From assembly GCA_930367205.1 (NCBI GenBank), contig OV884012.1:60595239-60659238 (forward strand): DNA of 64,000 nt, given 5' to 3'. Each line of letters starts with the position of its first letter. Position 1 is the stretch's first letter. The stretch is from Acanthosoma haemorrhoidale (Eukaryota > Arthropoda > Insecta > Hemiptera > Acanthosomatidae). The position numbers and the translations under genes were made by a program. Below are positions 52,961 to 63,818 of this stretch, piece by piece. The notes below the pieces were generated by a model that saw only the letters and a list, made by a program, of their open reading frames with translations, was not told the origin of the DNA and made no database searches.

Positions 52961-52965
52961 AATAA

Positions 52966-53040
52966 ATCTTTATTTGAAGAAAATTACAATTTGCCCTAGA
53001 AGGGCAATAGACAAAAGATGGCATTGCGATCTTGCATTCA
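52966..53040 (-). mobile_element. Jockey-like LINE, tail-only copy 5
   Basis: The plus strand reads TCTTTATTTGAAGAAAATTA then CAATTTGCCCTAGAAGGGCA, matching the 3' terminal block of copies 1 and 4 (CTTTATT, AAAATTACAATCTGCC, TTGGGCA), then a CATTCACTCATTC stretch like that in copy 1. After that the similarity ends, so only the last 70-80 bases of the element were inserted or survive. Confidence 0.6.
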
Positions 53041-53499
53041 CTCATTCTTTCCTTTTTTTCCCCCAGGCGGGGCTCCGTCAAGGCCAATACACCGTTAGTT
53101 GACGGGACCATGGGATATTTCGTCGCCTGCGTATATTCCAGTGCAATTAAGTGTTAAGGTAAAAGGAATTTCAAGGTTATAATGGAGAGTTTTATTTGCG
53201 ACATAAAATGACGTGTTACTGATCTTCTTTAGGGCTTAAACAGGAATTTCTCCAACACAACCAAAAATATTATTTCTTGAACATAAAACTGTACATTACA
53301 TTCGCGAGGAATATGTGTTGGCTGGCCAAACTTCGTCCATAATCTAGAAAAGTTTCTTGTCTCGAAACCTCGATGGTTCATAACGAGCAGTCAATATTAA
53401 AGTGCACCAATGAATATTTTTCAATGAATTCGACTGGAATGGGTCCTAACCCCCGCATAAAACAAAAACATACGTTTCCAGATGTTACCAATTAGTTAA

Positions 53500-53980
53500 T
53501 GGTAAGTGTTGCAGACGTAAACGTGTAAAATTCCATTATTGCAGTAGCATCTGTTGCCGCCGACGAAGAGGAAAAGGTATTGTCTGCACCGTAACGGACA
53601 AAATGGGCTGTAAACCCATTTAGCCTATTTTTAATCGGCGAAGTGGCGCCGTAGATCAGCAGGATACCATTGAGCAATGCCTCCCTCCCTCCTCGCTAAT
53701 GGGGACTGCGTTTCGCATCGGGCCATCCTTCATCGAGCTAGTGGCGGTCCGGATAAATTACAGGAGTCCTGATAAAATAATTACATCCGGTCAGGCTATT
53801 TACGGTCGAGTCCGTTCGGTTCTATCTGGCCGTTCTAGCACCATCTGCCGACGTCATGCTGAGTCTATTCATTAGATGCAGATTGCATATCATATGCCAT
53901 TATCGGCGATCATCAAGTGACAGGTGTCCTGACCCATCAGTAGTACCCCTACTCCGTCATCGCACTTATAGCATTAATTA
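53500..53980. promoter_or_regulatory. Candidate cis-regulatory block
   Basis: This non-coding block is markedly less AT-rich than its flanks and lacks repeat similarity. It contains CGACGTCATGCTGAGTC near 53850, combining CRE-like and Maf-like cores, ATTACATCCGG, CATCTG and CAGGTG E-boxes, and GGATAAATTA. The mixture is typical of enhancers but non-specific. The sequence gives no proof of activity. Confidence 0.25.
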
Positions 53981-54045
53981 ATATAGAAATAGATTCAGGA
54001 CGCTGATGGCTCAACAATAATTATGCCTTTATGCCTTCGCCCGTG

Positions 54046-54062
54046 TTATATATATATATATA
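54046..54062. repeat. (TA)n microsatellite
   Basis: About eight TA units. Simple repeat. Confidence 0.9.
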
Positions 54063-55449
54063 CGCTATTCTTTCTTATTTATTCAAGTTTCTTTTATATG
54101 TTAAGATATGTTTGATTTGCTCAATTGATTGAGCAAGTTTTAGGGAAAAGTGGCCGAGGCCAAACAGTGGACAATTACTCAAAGGTTTTTATGGTTAAAG
54201 GATCTATTGTAGGCCTTCATTTCGTTTCAATTATAGTATATGTAGAATTTTATCTCTTTAGCTTGAATAGTGGAGTAATAAAGTCTAGACTTGACAGACA
54301 GCCTCAAAGGTGGGTCAAAAAAAATTTGATGTTCAATGTGTTGTGAGAAATCAACAAAAAACTAAAAATGATCTTATAAGTTCAAAATGCTAAAATACAT
54401 TATGCAACGCCAATGACATTTTTCGGTAAAGCTGTAAGGAGAAGTAGTCAAAAAGTCCCATTTTTAAGGACGCTGCTCAAAAGCTATTTTATGTATATAA
54501 TTATTATTCAAAGTAAATAATATAAATTGCAGTCCAAGCTGATTAAAAGAGTAGTTGTTTACTCACTTTTGCATTGCTATAACTATACGTTAACCCTTAT
54601 TGCTGTTATCCGAAATGACAAACAATGCTACATGCTCCTGAATAATACCTTTTATTGTTTTTGCATTATTTAAAAGATATTTTGTTTACAACTATAAACA
54701 TTTCACAACAATGTTATTCCCTGAAGTATACATAAACCTACAAAAGGACGCTAAAATTAGAAAACAAATCGGGTTATATTCACATAAAAAATTTTGAGAA
54801 TAAATCTCAGTATGTTTGATCAAAAATAATTAATTTTATTGGTTACGTCACTACTTTGAAAATTGTAGTTATCTGAGGAAAAGCAAACCTACCGACATTG
54901 GCTGGAATAACATTGAATGTGAGACTTCTTCCGTTAGCTCCCAAATCTTATTTTAAATGTCTCAGAGTTTTAACGTGTTTTGAGTTTCTTGAGTATTGAC
55001 TTGAAAAAAAGTTTAAAATTCCGAGAGAACAGTTAATAGATTGGGCCCGGACTTTTTGTTCTTGTGCTCAGACTTTTATATTCCTTATACTGCAAACCAT
55101 ACCCAGTGTTGTGTGGGTTATTGCTGAGTACTCCTTTTAAAAATCAGTCAAATAAGTGGGGATTGGAATTATTTTTTTGTACCTGCATTGTAGAATAGAT
55201 TTAAAGAAGCATAATATATTAGTCATAGTATTTTTAAAAAACGTAGAAGATTGTTCTTTCATCAGCTATATCAGTGAAGGGAGTTTTGACATGCAATACT
55301 CCCATCATGCTACCTTCAAGGTCAACAACACCTAACCCGATACAAGCATAACATGATATTTTCGTGCCGTCACAGGAATTTTTTCATAAAACAAATAATG
55401 TACCGCAAAATAAGAAATAAATGGGTATATAGTGATAAAGGCCCGGAAA

Positions 55450-55850
55450 TGGTTCCATCTCCCAATCAGGACGTGAGGCTACTAATGACACTCATCGTTC
55501 TCAGTTACTGGTGAAAGCTACTTAACTATTTATATATGGTCGTTTCAGCCACACATTAGCTGTTATAGCCATCAGCGTGTGCTATATGGCACGGTAGCAA
55601 TGTCCGGAGTAGCAATGGCTAATTGTTCACTGGAGGGATGAGAACTTAATGAGGATTAATGGCCTTATATATCTGCAACAATTAGTACTCTCCCTGGGGC
55701 CACCTGTTAAATGGCGACCATTTTTGCCGTTTGTCCGCTGAGTAACTGTAATTGTACTTGTTCCGCTACTGTGAGGAGGAAGAACGACCAATGGTCATTA
55801 CGCACCTCGTGTAAGATGATTTACGTATTTCACTGTAAAATTTCAATGTG
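55450..55850. promoter_or_regulatory. Candidate cis-regulatory block
   Basis: The block is non-coding, of balanced composition in an AT-rich setting, and carries several homeodomain-type cores: GGCTAATTG near 55617-55625, GGATTAATGG near 55653-55662, and GTAATTGTA near 55747-55755. It also has CACCTG and CCAATGG words. The density of TAAT/ATTA cores in non-repetitive sequence is suggestive only. Confidence 0.25.
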
Positions 55851-56586
55851 ACAGGCATTTAAGCTTTTGTTTCAAAAACGTTTAAGAACAGCAGGTTTTT
55901 TACAAACAGTGTTAACAAATATTAGGTTGCAAAATGCCTTTCAGTAAATAGGTTGATAGGGTTAAGAGTGTGAGAGCACTAAACAAGTTTTAAACTTGTA
56001 AGTATCGTTTCATTTAATGTATAAAAGATGTATTCATATAAGTAGTTAATTTCCATTTAATTATTCCTACGGAGGCTAAATTCAGGTTTGTATTAACGAT
56101 AGGGTCACTTAAAAAAAAGTGGCACCTTTTTTAAAAGATTTTTATTAATACGTCGGGTTCAATTAGAAGAATGATTTGAAACAATAAAATAAATTAATTA
56201 ACGTTGGGGTCCCAGTCTGTTTTTAATTAACAAAAGATTTGTTTCTTTTACGTCTTTGGAATCTACGAAATCTCTCTACTAAAATCTACCTTATCTGAAA
56301 AAAAAATTGTAAGTAGCCGAAAACTTTAGAAAAAAAACAACTAATAACGATGTCTGTTTCCATTTGTCACTGATTTATTATCGATATTTAAGTAAATTAT
56401 AACTATTAACCATTAATAGCTTCTGAGCTAACAGTGCTTTTCAAAATTACGAAACTTTGAAGACTATTTTCTGAAATGGTTTGGACAGTACATTTTCAGA
56501 AGGATTAGGTCTATTTTAACGAATACTAGGACATATGTGTGTGTGTACAAACAATACTATATACCCCACCGGCTCTAAATTGTTAA

Positions 56587-56830
56587 TTTATTGTTTTATA
56601 TTCATTTTTTTAATAAGTCTTGTACAACTGGTAATATAAATGGAGGAATGAACAATCGATTTTCTGAATTATGGTCAAACACTTTCCTTAGAGGTTCAAC
56701 AAGACCGCTCGCCGTGAGTAGGCCTCTGCGTGACCCCATGATATTATAGTGTACCTGATACGTGTGAGCTTCTTTTTGAATCAATCAGCACGCAAGATCC
56801 TTCGCCGTGCTTTGTTCGCCCATGGTAACA
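56587..56830 (-). pseudogene. Unrecognised coding-like fragment with nearby polyadenylation signal
   Basis: I do not recognise the protein. On the minus strand an open frame covers 56784-56602 and ends FILPVVQDLLKK before a TGA stop. Beyond one in-frame stop, the same frame continues upstream as VTMGEQSTAKDLAC. The frame has balanced amino-acid content, including NIMGSRRGLLTASGLVEPL, unlike the low-complexity frames common in this window. AATAAA on the minus strand (56587-56592) lies nine bases after the stop codon. It could be a terminal exon with an acceptor near the LIQKE boundary, a decayed retrogene or transposon end, or chance. Confidence 0.25.
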
Positions 56831-59329
56831 TGATCTTTGTATGCATGTAAAAATTGTTAAAAGCTAACATTTTGATATTTTTTGTTCTGTCTGCAGATAC
56901 ATGTAGAGTTCGTCGATTAGTGGTTTCGGAAATAGTTTATGGTTTTGTCATCCCTAAGGGTCGTCTTGAGGGTGTTTTTCGTTCTCCCCCTGTCTGCTAC
57001 TAGGTTCATAGCGAGATCAGTCTACCTGATACACCGGGTGCTAATTGCTCGTAATGACTAGCCACCGTGGTCAAGGATGTGCCGTCATATTTGTTATGAA
57101 GGCTTAACCTTAGGCTTAAACCTCAAACGGGGTTATATGAAAGCTTAACCAGGATGAAGAACATGTTGAGGAGCTGTATTATAAGTTACTTTGTACCGTG
57201 TGCAGGTAAGTAACAAATCCATCGATCATTAATTCCTGTTGTCATTTGTTCCTATGAAAAAGGAACATGCAAATCAGCAACGAAAACAAAAATATTCAAT
57301 GAAATTCATAAAAAGTAGAAATAGGTTATAACCTTGACACTTAGTGACAATTTCATTGAATTTGTATGACCGAAATTTCGAAATTATTTTAACAGATAAA
57401 ATTAAGTATTAAAATTAAAATACGAGGTTATTTTTATACAATCGTTTAATGAGGTTTTAAGAAACTGACGTGGAGGCTACGGCCCGTCCTTAAAATTGTT
57501 CTTTCTCAATCCGAATCGGAGGTCATATGTTTTAGCATTTCAGGCATAACATTAATAAGCATATAATAATGAAGACTTATGAAAATAATATTGCCATTAA
57601 TTTTTTTTACCGTAGATATTATTCTCGTCACAAACGAGTTATTAAAAATTGAGAACTAAGCGAATTCATATTATTTTGTGGGGACTTATAGTAATTATGT
57701 TTGTTACAATGTGACTACATTTCAATTTTAGTATTAAATACTAACATGAAGGCTTTTTGAATGTAAAGAGGAATGATTACGTCTGAAAAAGCGGATTTCA
57801 AATTAGGCAATTAGTTATAAATTCTGAGTGAGAGGGTTTTTAAAGTTAAGGCCGTACGAAAAGAAATGTAAGCCTTGACTCCGTAAGGGAATTACGGGCT
57901 TCTCCAGTAATTAAAATAGAAGTTAAAACATGATAAAGCAGTAGGTACTGGAAATTCTTAACAAAACAAAAAAAAGTAAACACTGGTTTTATGAATTCTT
58001 GTGTTTATCTTTCTTTTCTTTTTCGTTTTTATGAGATTCTTTCAGACGTTTGTAGTGTTTGACATCTCCCTCCGGGGATTGCCTTTTTGAATCAGTCGTT
58101 TTACTTATTCCAGGCTATTTTTGTCCGGAGATTTGCTTTAAGATTCAGATAATGGTATTTTCTTAGCGATCCGTTTTTTTTTGTTTTTTGTCTTCATTCA
58201 TGCATTTCTCAATTGTACCCTGAAGTCATTGAAAAAGTCATTCTTTTATTGTTTCATTTAAACGTTCAGAGTCTTCCATTCAGTATTTCGTTAAGTAACT
58301 ATTAATTTTAACTAGTAATTACGCAGTTTTCCTGGAGTTTTATTCTACTGTTGTCTTTCATTCTTCATATTTGTCCTCGTTGTTGATAAAGTAACTTCAT
58401 TGAACATATATATGACGAGGAGCAAAGGATTTAGATACTAAACATTTTTTTTTTTTTTTTGTTAACAATGCTTTGTAGAATATGCACTCTTAATATAGGT
58501 ACCGGGTCTTTAAACGAAAAAGTATCTTTTTTTTAAAATGGTACGTGGTAGTGCATCTTTTTTAAATATGTAGTAATTAATATATATGAAAGTGATGACA
58601 AAATCAGTCCAGTTTTACACTCAACAGTAATAATAAAATTGTAATATTATTAAAATTATTACATTATTTATATTAATAGTATTTTAATAAAAAATTACTC
58701 TTTCATAATCCCAAAACATAAGCCGTAAAATCCGATTTTGTAGAATCTTGCTCACCTCAAAATGGTTTTATAGTAAATATATGCATCTTCTCTGATATTC
58801 ATATTATATAAATATAAATTTCAAATTAATTTTGGGTGGATTGCTCTGTATTTCCTTATTTTTTCAGTGTAATTAATTATGTTAATTTATATTATGTATC
58901 GATCATTGTATTGAGCAAACGAAATGATAAGCAGCTATTCGACCAAATATTTAAGAAAACTAATGAAAACCTCGTAAAATCGGAGGTCTTACCAAATTAT
59001 ATTTTTGTTTTTAAGCCACGAATCCTTTCTTGTATAGAGACAACTTTCTCATTTCTTTTTAGTATAAGAATAACATAAAAAATGACACTCATCGTTTAAA
59101 ATAAAACCGTGGCCTCATGAAGAGGTTGGAGCCGATAGTCGCTGTAGTTGGTAGGTGGCGCTGAGGTCTAATTTGGTTAGCACTAGGCGTTACCTCTCAC
59201 GTATACGTGGCAAACTAAGAATTACGTTTTCTTAACCGGATTCGCTATTTCTTTATTCAAGTGGCTCCTCGCTTATCTTCACGAGACTGAGTCAACCTCA
59301 ACCAGACCCCCCCTCCATCAATCCCAAGA

Positions 59330-59425
59330 AAAATCGGCTTGGCAAGGAGGTTTGCGAAAACCTGGATCTCCAGAGATATAAGACAGCATGCTAACCACTA
59401 GGCAGTCTATCATCTAAATAGATAT
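59330..59425 (-). repeat. Probable tRNA-derived SINE head
   Basis: On the minus strand the segment reads TGCCTAGTGGTTAGCATGCT, very like the A-box region of tRNA-derived SINEs, then ATCTCTGGAGATCCAGG and GGTTTTCGCAAACC where the B box GGTTCGAATCC should lie. The B box is degenerate. Non-coding sequence downstream (towards 59150) may be the SINE body, but no second copy is present to confirm it. It is not a functional tRNA gene. Confidence 0.45.
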
Positions 59426-60442
59426 ATTAACTTATATTAATACCGACTGAGGTCAGTCCCCAACATTAATGGTTTCTATTGGGCGTTAAGCAGTTCATGT
59501 CTTATCACAATACTCAAACCATCTCATTTATAGATATAAACAGGCATACTCAGTATGCTGAACGTAGACCATCAGAAAATTAAGCATCTATCATTTATCA
59601 GTTTAAACCGTTATCCCGATTATTACGTCCGCTTATTTGTGGTTGTTATTCACTTTTTTTATATCCATCACGGGTAACGAATATAATTTATTTGAACAGA
59701 AAGTTTCGCTTAAGGAGAGTTGTACTTTCCCTAACAATTATGAATTAGGGATGAAAGCCAATAGTCTGAAAAAGAGTTAAAACGCCCTAAATAAGTAAGT
59801 AAATTAAACAATTGAATACAGCCCTTCAACAAATTCACCGTAGTTAAATTAGCAGAAGGCTACTAAAGAGCTAAGGAGGCAGAAGGTGGCGTAGAATAAA
59901 TTAGTTAAAACAGAGAAGATACTTAGCAGAGTCGCTAATGGAAATGGGGCGTTAATCTTTTTTATTATCTGGCCGGAGTGAGCGCAAAGCCAATGATGTC
60001 CTCAGGCCATCGGGTTCAACAGGGTGGTTACTGGTGAGCAACTGTTCAGCTCTGCCTTCGAGACCACTTCCTTAAAGTGCATTCCACAAGTGAGTGTAAA
60101 CTGTATTTTCTTGTAAACCACTCACAACTGGCATCCATTATGGAAAATCCACAAGGAGGAGACACATACTTTTATACTAATAAAACACAGTATTATTTTT
60201 TTAAAAAATTCACGACAAATGCAGAAATTACAGTGAAGGAGACTAATAGAGAAGTGAGGACGAGCAGAGACTCTGGTACAGGGACTGATTGAGAGGTTGA
60301 GAATGAGTCAGTGAGCTAGTTCTGTAGAAAGTACTCTGTCGGCTTCAGAACATGGTGCAAAGTTTCAAGACGACTTGGTCTTGAAAGGTCATCCCTTCGG
60401 ATTGCAAAATTGACTACAGCTACCACACTTTTTTAAATTTAT

Positions 60443-61092
60443 TTTTTCTGAATCTTTATTGTGATAAAATTACAATCTGCCTTATTGGGCAGTAAGTAAT
60501 TGTGTTCTCTCGCTTATACAGTATTTACAAATAGCTCAGAGACCTCCTAAATCCACAAGCTTCTCTCCTCCCTCGCATGCGAAAGAGAAAGCGGAGTCTT
60601 GCGAATTTCCCCACGCTCCTTAGTCAGCCGCGTCACCGGATACGAGCCTTTGGAGGCTGACCAAGAGCGCTAGAGCCACAGACGCTCAGTACATGAATGG
60701 AAAAACTGACATTTGCCAGGACTCCCACATTCACCTATTTATAGCAGGTGACGAGGTCACTTTCGCGGTCTCCGAGGAGGATCTTAACGATGTGTGGCGC
60801 AGTGTAATGCCTATGCTAGGCTAGGATATTAGGTAGGATAGGTTTCGATGGAATTTCATAGACTTAGAAGGGACGAGTTCAAGAATGTACGGTATATTAA
60901 GATCGTTAAGAAGGGTTTTGTTGCTGACACAATAAGGAGCATTGACTATTGTTCTCAGGTTGATGTTCGACGTTTCGACCCGGTTGCTGTCCCCCATAGC
61001 TCTAGTCCGTATGTCCATATTGGCTTAATATGTAGTATAAGTTACCACACTCTGACTCAAATTACAGCATTACGGGGAGCCTATTTTCCATG
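60443..61092 (-). mobile_element. Jockey-like LINE, longest copy 4 (RT C-terminus and 3' UTR)
   Basis: This copy identifies the family. On the minus strand at about 61040-60980 one frame reads LILHIKPIWTYGLELWGTAT, the canonical KPIWTYGIQLWG segment that follows the RT domain in jockey-type retrotransposons. After a frameshift, the frame at 61018-60821 contains NLRTIVNAPYCVSNKTLLND then LNIPYILELV, matching LRxIxNAPxYVSNxTLHxDL and the IPxVxEEI segment. A stop comes earlier than in intact proteins. The 3' UTR shared with the other copies follows, ending with ATTGTAATTTTATCACAATA and AAGATTC at about 60443. The polyprotein normally runs to about 900 residues, so at least 85% is missing. Small differences from the other copies show that they are separate insertions. 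Confidence 0.85.
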
Positions 61093-62591
61093 ACTGATGC
61101 GTCACAGAATTATGTATTTCGTTACGATTGCGAAAAATATTCTGTTTACTTTTTGTAATAATAAACCACTAATTTTCGCCAAGAACTTAAAATACAAACA
61201 CTACTGGATATGATAGAAACAATTTTTTGTTTAAATTACAAATTAAATTATTTATACCCATTCATTATGTTGTATTTTGCCCAAAAGGATAGGTTTAATT
61301 AATAAGGTTTAATAAATTTTACTTTAATAAACAGATTTAATAAACAGACGAATAAATTAGGTTCGCTAATTATACACGATATTAGTTCGTTTTTATCTTA
61401 TTAAATATTTATTTAATTAACTTGTCATCCGATTTAATTTTTTTCTGTAATTTGTTGTATTATATAAAGAATAAATTGTGTGCTCCTGTAGGACTCGCAC
61501 AGAGAGAATTTTTAATCTTGAAATTTCTTCCTGTCAGGGCTTCGTAGAAGAAGTAGTTCTTCTTAATAAAACAATGTAGCGCAAATACAAACCATTAAAG
61601 CCATCGGTACAGCGAATTAATATGCATGATGACCCTTTAAAGTAAAGCAGACATGAATATTAACAGAGTTAAGTAAATTGATTTCTAGGGAAATAGATTT
61701 CCCTTGAAATGTAAATTTTCCACCTGTTACTGTAACGGATATAACGTGAAATATGTAATGAAGGATAGATTAACCCCTGGAAAACACTTGTCAACAGTTT
61801 GTAAAACAAATAAAGGTACGAGAGTTTGTATGTTTGCCTGGACGGTTATAATTAAAATTTTAAACCCGGTGTCACTTTAAATTAAAAACACCGTTATTTA
61901 TAAATTAAAACGCGTAACGTAACGGCCTGCAATGTTGCAATGAATTTTGACCCGGTTTTAGGGACTATTTTTTTTTTTGTTTTGTTTTTACGATTAACTA
62001 TTAATTAGGAAGTGTTTACAGATTACATGTTGTTGTTTCTCCGATTTTTAGAACAGGCTAACACAAAGATAAGTAAACATTGTTTGCCCTCTGATAATGG
62101 GAACATAAGTAATCGAATAAATCTTATCAACTGATGTTATTAATTAAAATTAATATTCTTTTAAATACATCTTCATACTATTTTACGACTGTGGGTTAGT
62201 TGTAAAATAGGATAAGTTATGTGTTTACTATCTAAAGGAGTACCATTCCGATGATATTTTACTTATCTATATCTTATTTCGATGGATGAATGGTATCTTG
62301 AGAGAATCATCTTAGTAGTTGGTTTTTAGTACGACATTAATTCTATCACCAGAGTATTTCTGTATTTTATTTTCTGTCTTCTGTTATTTGTTCCATTGAT
62401 TAAGGCAGGAGAGTACCATTCAGACGTCATAAAACCCTTTAATAAAATAAGAAAGTAATACATGGGGAAATTGATTTGAAATAATCAAATCATAAATCAG
62501 TTGAAAGTCAATAAAAATAAGTAATGAAAAATCAATTAATTGAACACTCACTGGATTCCAGGAAAAACCTGCTGGTTGGAATGGGATACTG
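61093..62591. other. AT-rich non-coding stretch
   Basis: No gene, repeat or recognisable motif is visible. It is very AT-rich with short frames only. Confidence 0.5.
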
Positions 62592-62599
62592 ACCATGCG
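62592..62599. repeat. Target-site duplication, left copy
   Basis: ACCATGCG directly precedes the TAGGGCTGCC end of the hAT-type element and is identical to the right copy. Confidence 0.9.
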
Positions 62600-63519
62600 T
62601 AGGGCTGCCATCTCTAAAACCTGCTCCCCGGACCGGAAGCGTAAGTTCCCCGGATTTTGGAGCTATCACCCCGGACATTTCAAAACTTTTTTTCATTCAC
62701 TTACATCTTGATTAAAATATATTTTACTCCGTACTGGATAGAAGAAAACTTTGATTTGAAGCCTCTTTTGTTGCATGAAATAGTGTGTTTAATCGTTCTT
62801 GTGACGACAAGTTATTAATTTTGCTTTATTTTTTAACCTTCTTAGCTTAGGTATTAAATAAAAAATAAACAAACCCAATATTAGTTACTCAGTTAATAAA
62901 ATTAAATGAAAACTTGTTTAACTTTTTATTTTTCCATACAATTTACAATATTTAGTTTTAAAACAACTTAAATCTTAAATCAAATTCAGAAATTTATAAT
63001 AACTTATACTAAGGAACAATTTTAACAGCCTTACATTTTGCTTTATATTTCAAGAAAGAAAACACAATTTGTCGTTTTCATCCATAGATCTATGTAACTA
63101 AATTAAATCAATATTTAAATCAAATAAAACTATACTTCTTAATTATTTGGCAACTTTTAAAGTAATAACATTAAAATGTCTTCAAATTTTAAACTTAAAT
63201 TACTACATTATTAATTTGAACTTTTTGGTAACACTTAATGTACCCAAATAAATAAACACTGAAAAAAATACTGTAGTTCTCTATTGAACTAAATTAAATC
63301 AGTCTTTAATTTGTGTTTATTTATGTCAAATAATGATGCTTTTAATGTTTTGGTAATTCTTTATTGCGTTTTCTTTATTGCTAAAAGATTTATAATAATT
63401 TACTTTTGTTCATGTTATTTACCTTGTCTATAATATATCTGCAATAGCGTATAGGGTGATTTCCTATATACTAAGAATCGCCACACACGTCTACACATCT
63501 AATATTTTGCTACGCAGCT

Positions 63520-63630
63520 AAATAGATCGCTCGCGCTCGCCATTCGCCAGATCACGCCATGCGTCGGTCAAGCGCGCCCCACCCCCGCTCGCCGCTCGCG
63601 TAGTAAAATAGCGTCGGCAGCGCGTGCGGT
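63520..63630. other. CpG-dense box inside the hAT-type element
   Basis: About 110 bases with roughly twenty CpG dinucleotides, for example CGCTCGCGCTCGCC and CCGCTCGCGTAG, surrounded by DNA of low GC content. It lies inside the transposon, 180-290 bases from its right end. It may be a leftover promoter or transposase-binding region of the parent element. Confidence 0.7.
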
Positions 63631-63688
63631 GAAATACCTAATCCATAGTTTTTATTTACATAAATTATGGGAACGGATCTGATCGAAA

Positions 63689-63726
63689 ACCCGGACTTTT
63701 ATTATAGTCCGGGTTGCACCCGGACT
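63689..63726. repeat. Overlapping subterminal hairpins
   Basis: ACCCGGAC (63689-63696), AGTCCGGGT (63706-63714) and ACCCGGACT (63718-63726) alternate in orientation, so the middle arm can pair with either neighbour. The tighter hairpin has a 9 bp stem and a three-base loop. The arms sit about 85-120 bases from the right end of the hAT-type element and are likely part of its subterminal repeat array. Confidence 0.8.
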
Positions 63727-63810
63727 ACAATTTAAACCCCGCCCGGACGCTCCCCGGACGTCTTCAAAACTAGGACAAATCCGGGGAAACCCGGACGGAT
63801 GGCAGCCCTA

Positions 63811-63818
63811 ACCATGCG
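63811..63818. repeat. Target-site duplication, right copy
   Basis: ACCATGCG directly follows the GGCAGCCCTA end of the hAT-type element and is identical to the left copy. Confidence 0.9.

Larger units (their letters stand above)
62592..63818. mobile_element. hAT-type non-autonomous transposon with 8 bp target-site duplication
   Basis: The element spans 62600-63810 (1,211 bp). Its ends are TAGGGCTGCCATC on the left and the exact reverse complement GATGGCAGCCCTA on the right, a 13 bp perfect terminal inverted repeat, with weaker similarity beyond. It is flanked by perfect 8 bp direct repeats ACCATGCG at 62592-62599 and 63811-63818. An 8 bp duplication with TAGGG/CAGGG ends is the signature of the hAT superfamily. 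Subterminal regions carry many CCGGAC/CCCCGG words (left about 62625-62680, right about 63690-63795), as expected for transposase-binding sites. The interior shows no transposase frame, so the element would need an enzyme from elsewhere. A CpG-dense box lies near the right end. The intact duplication points to a fairly recent insertion. Confidence 0.9.
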
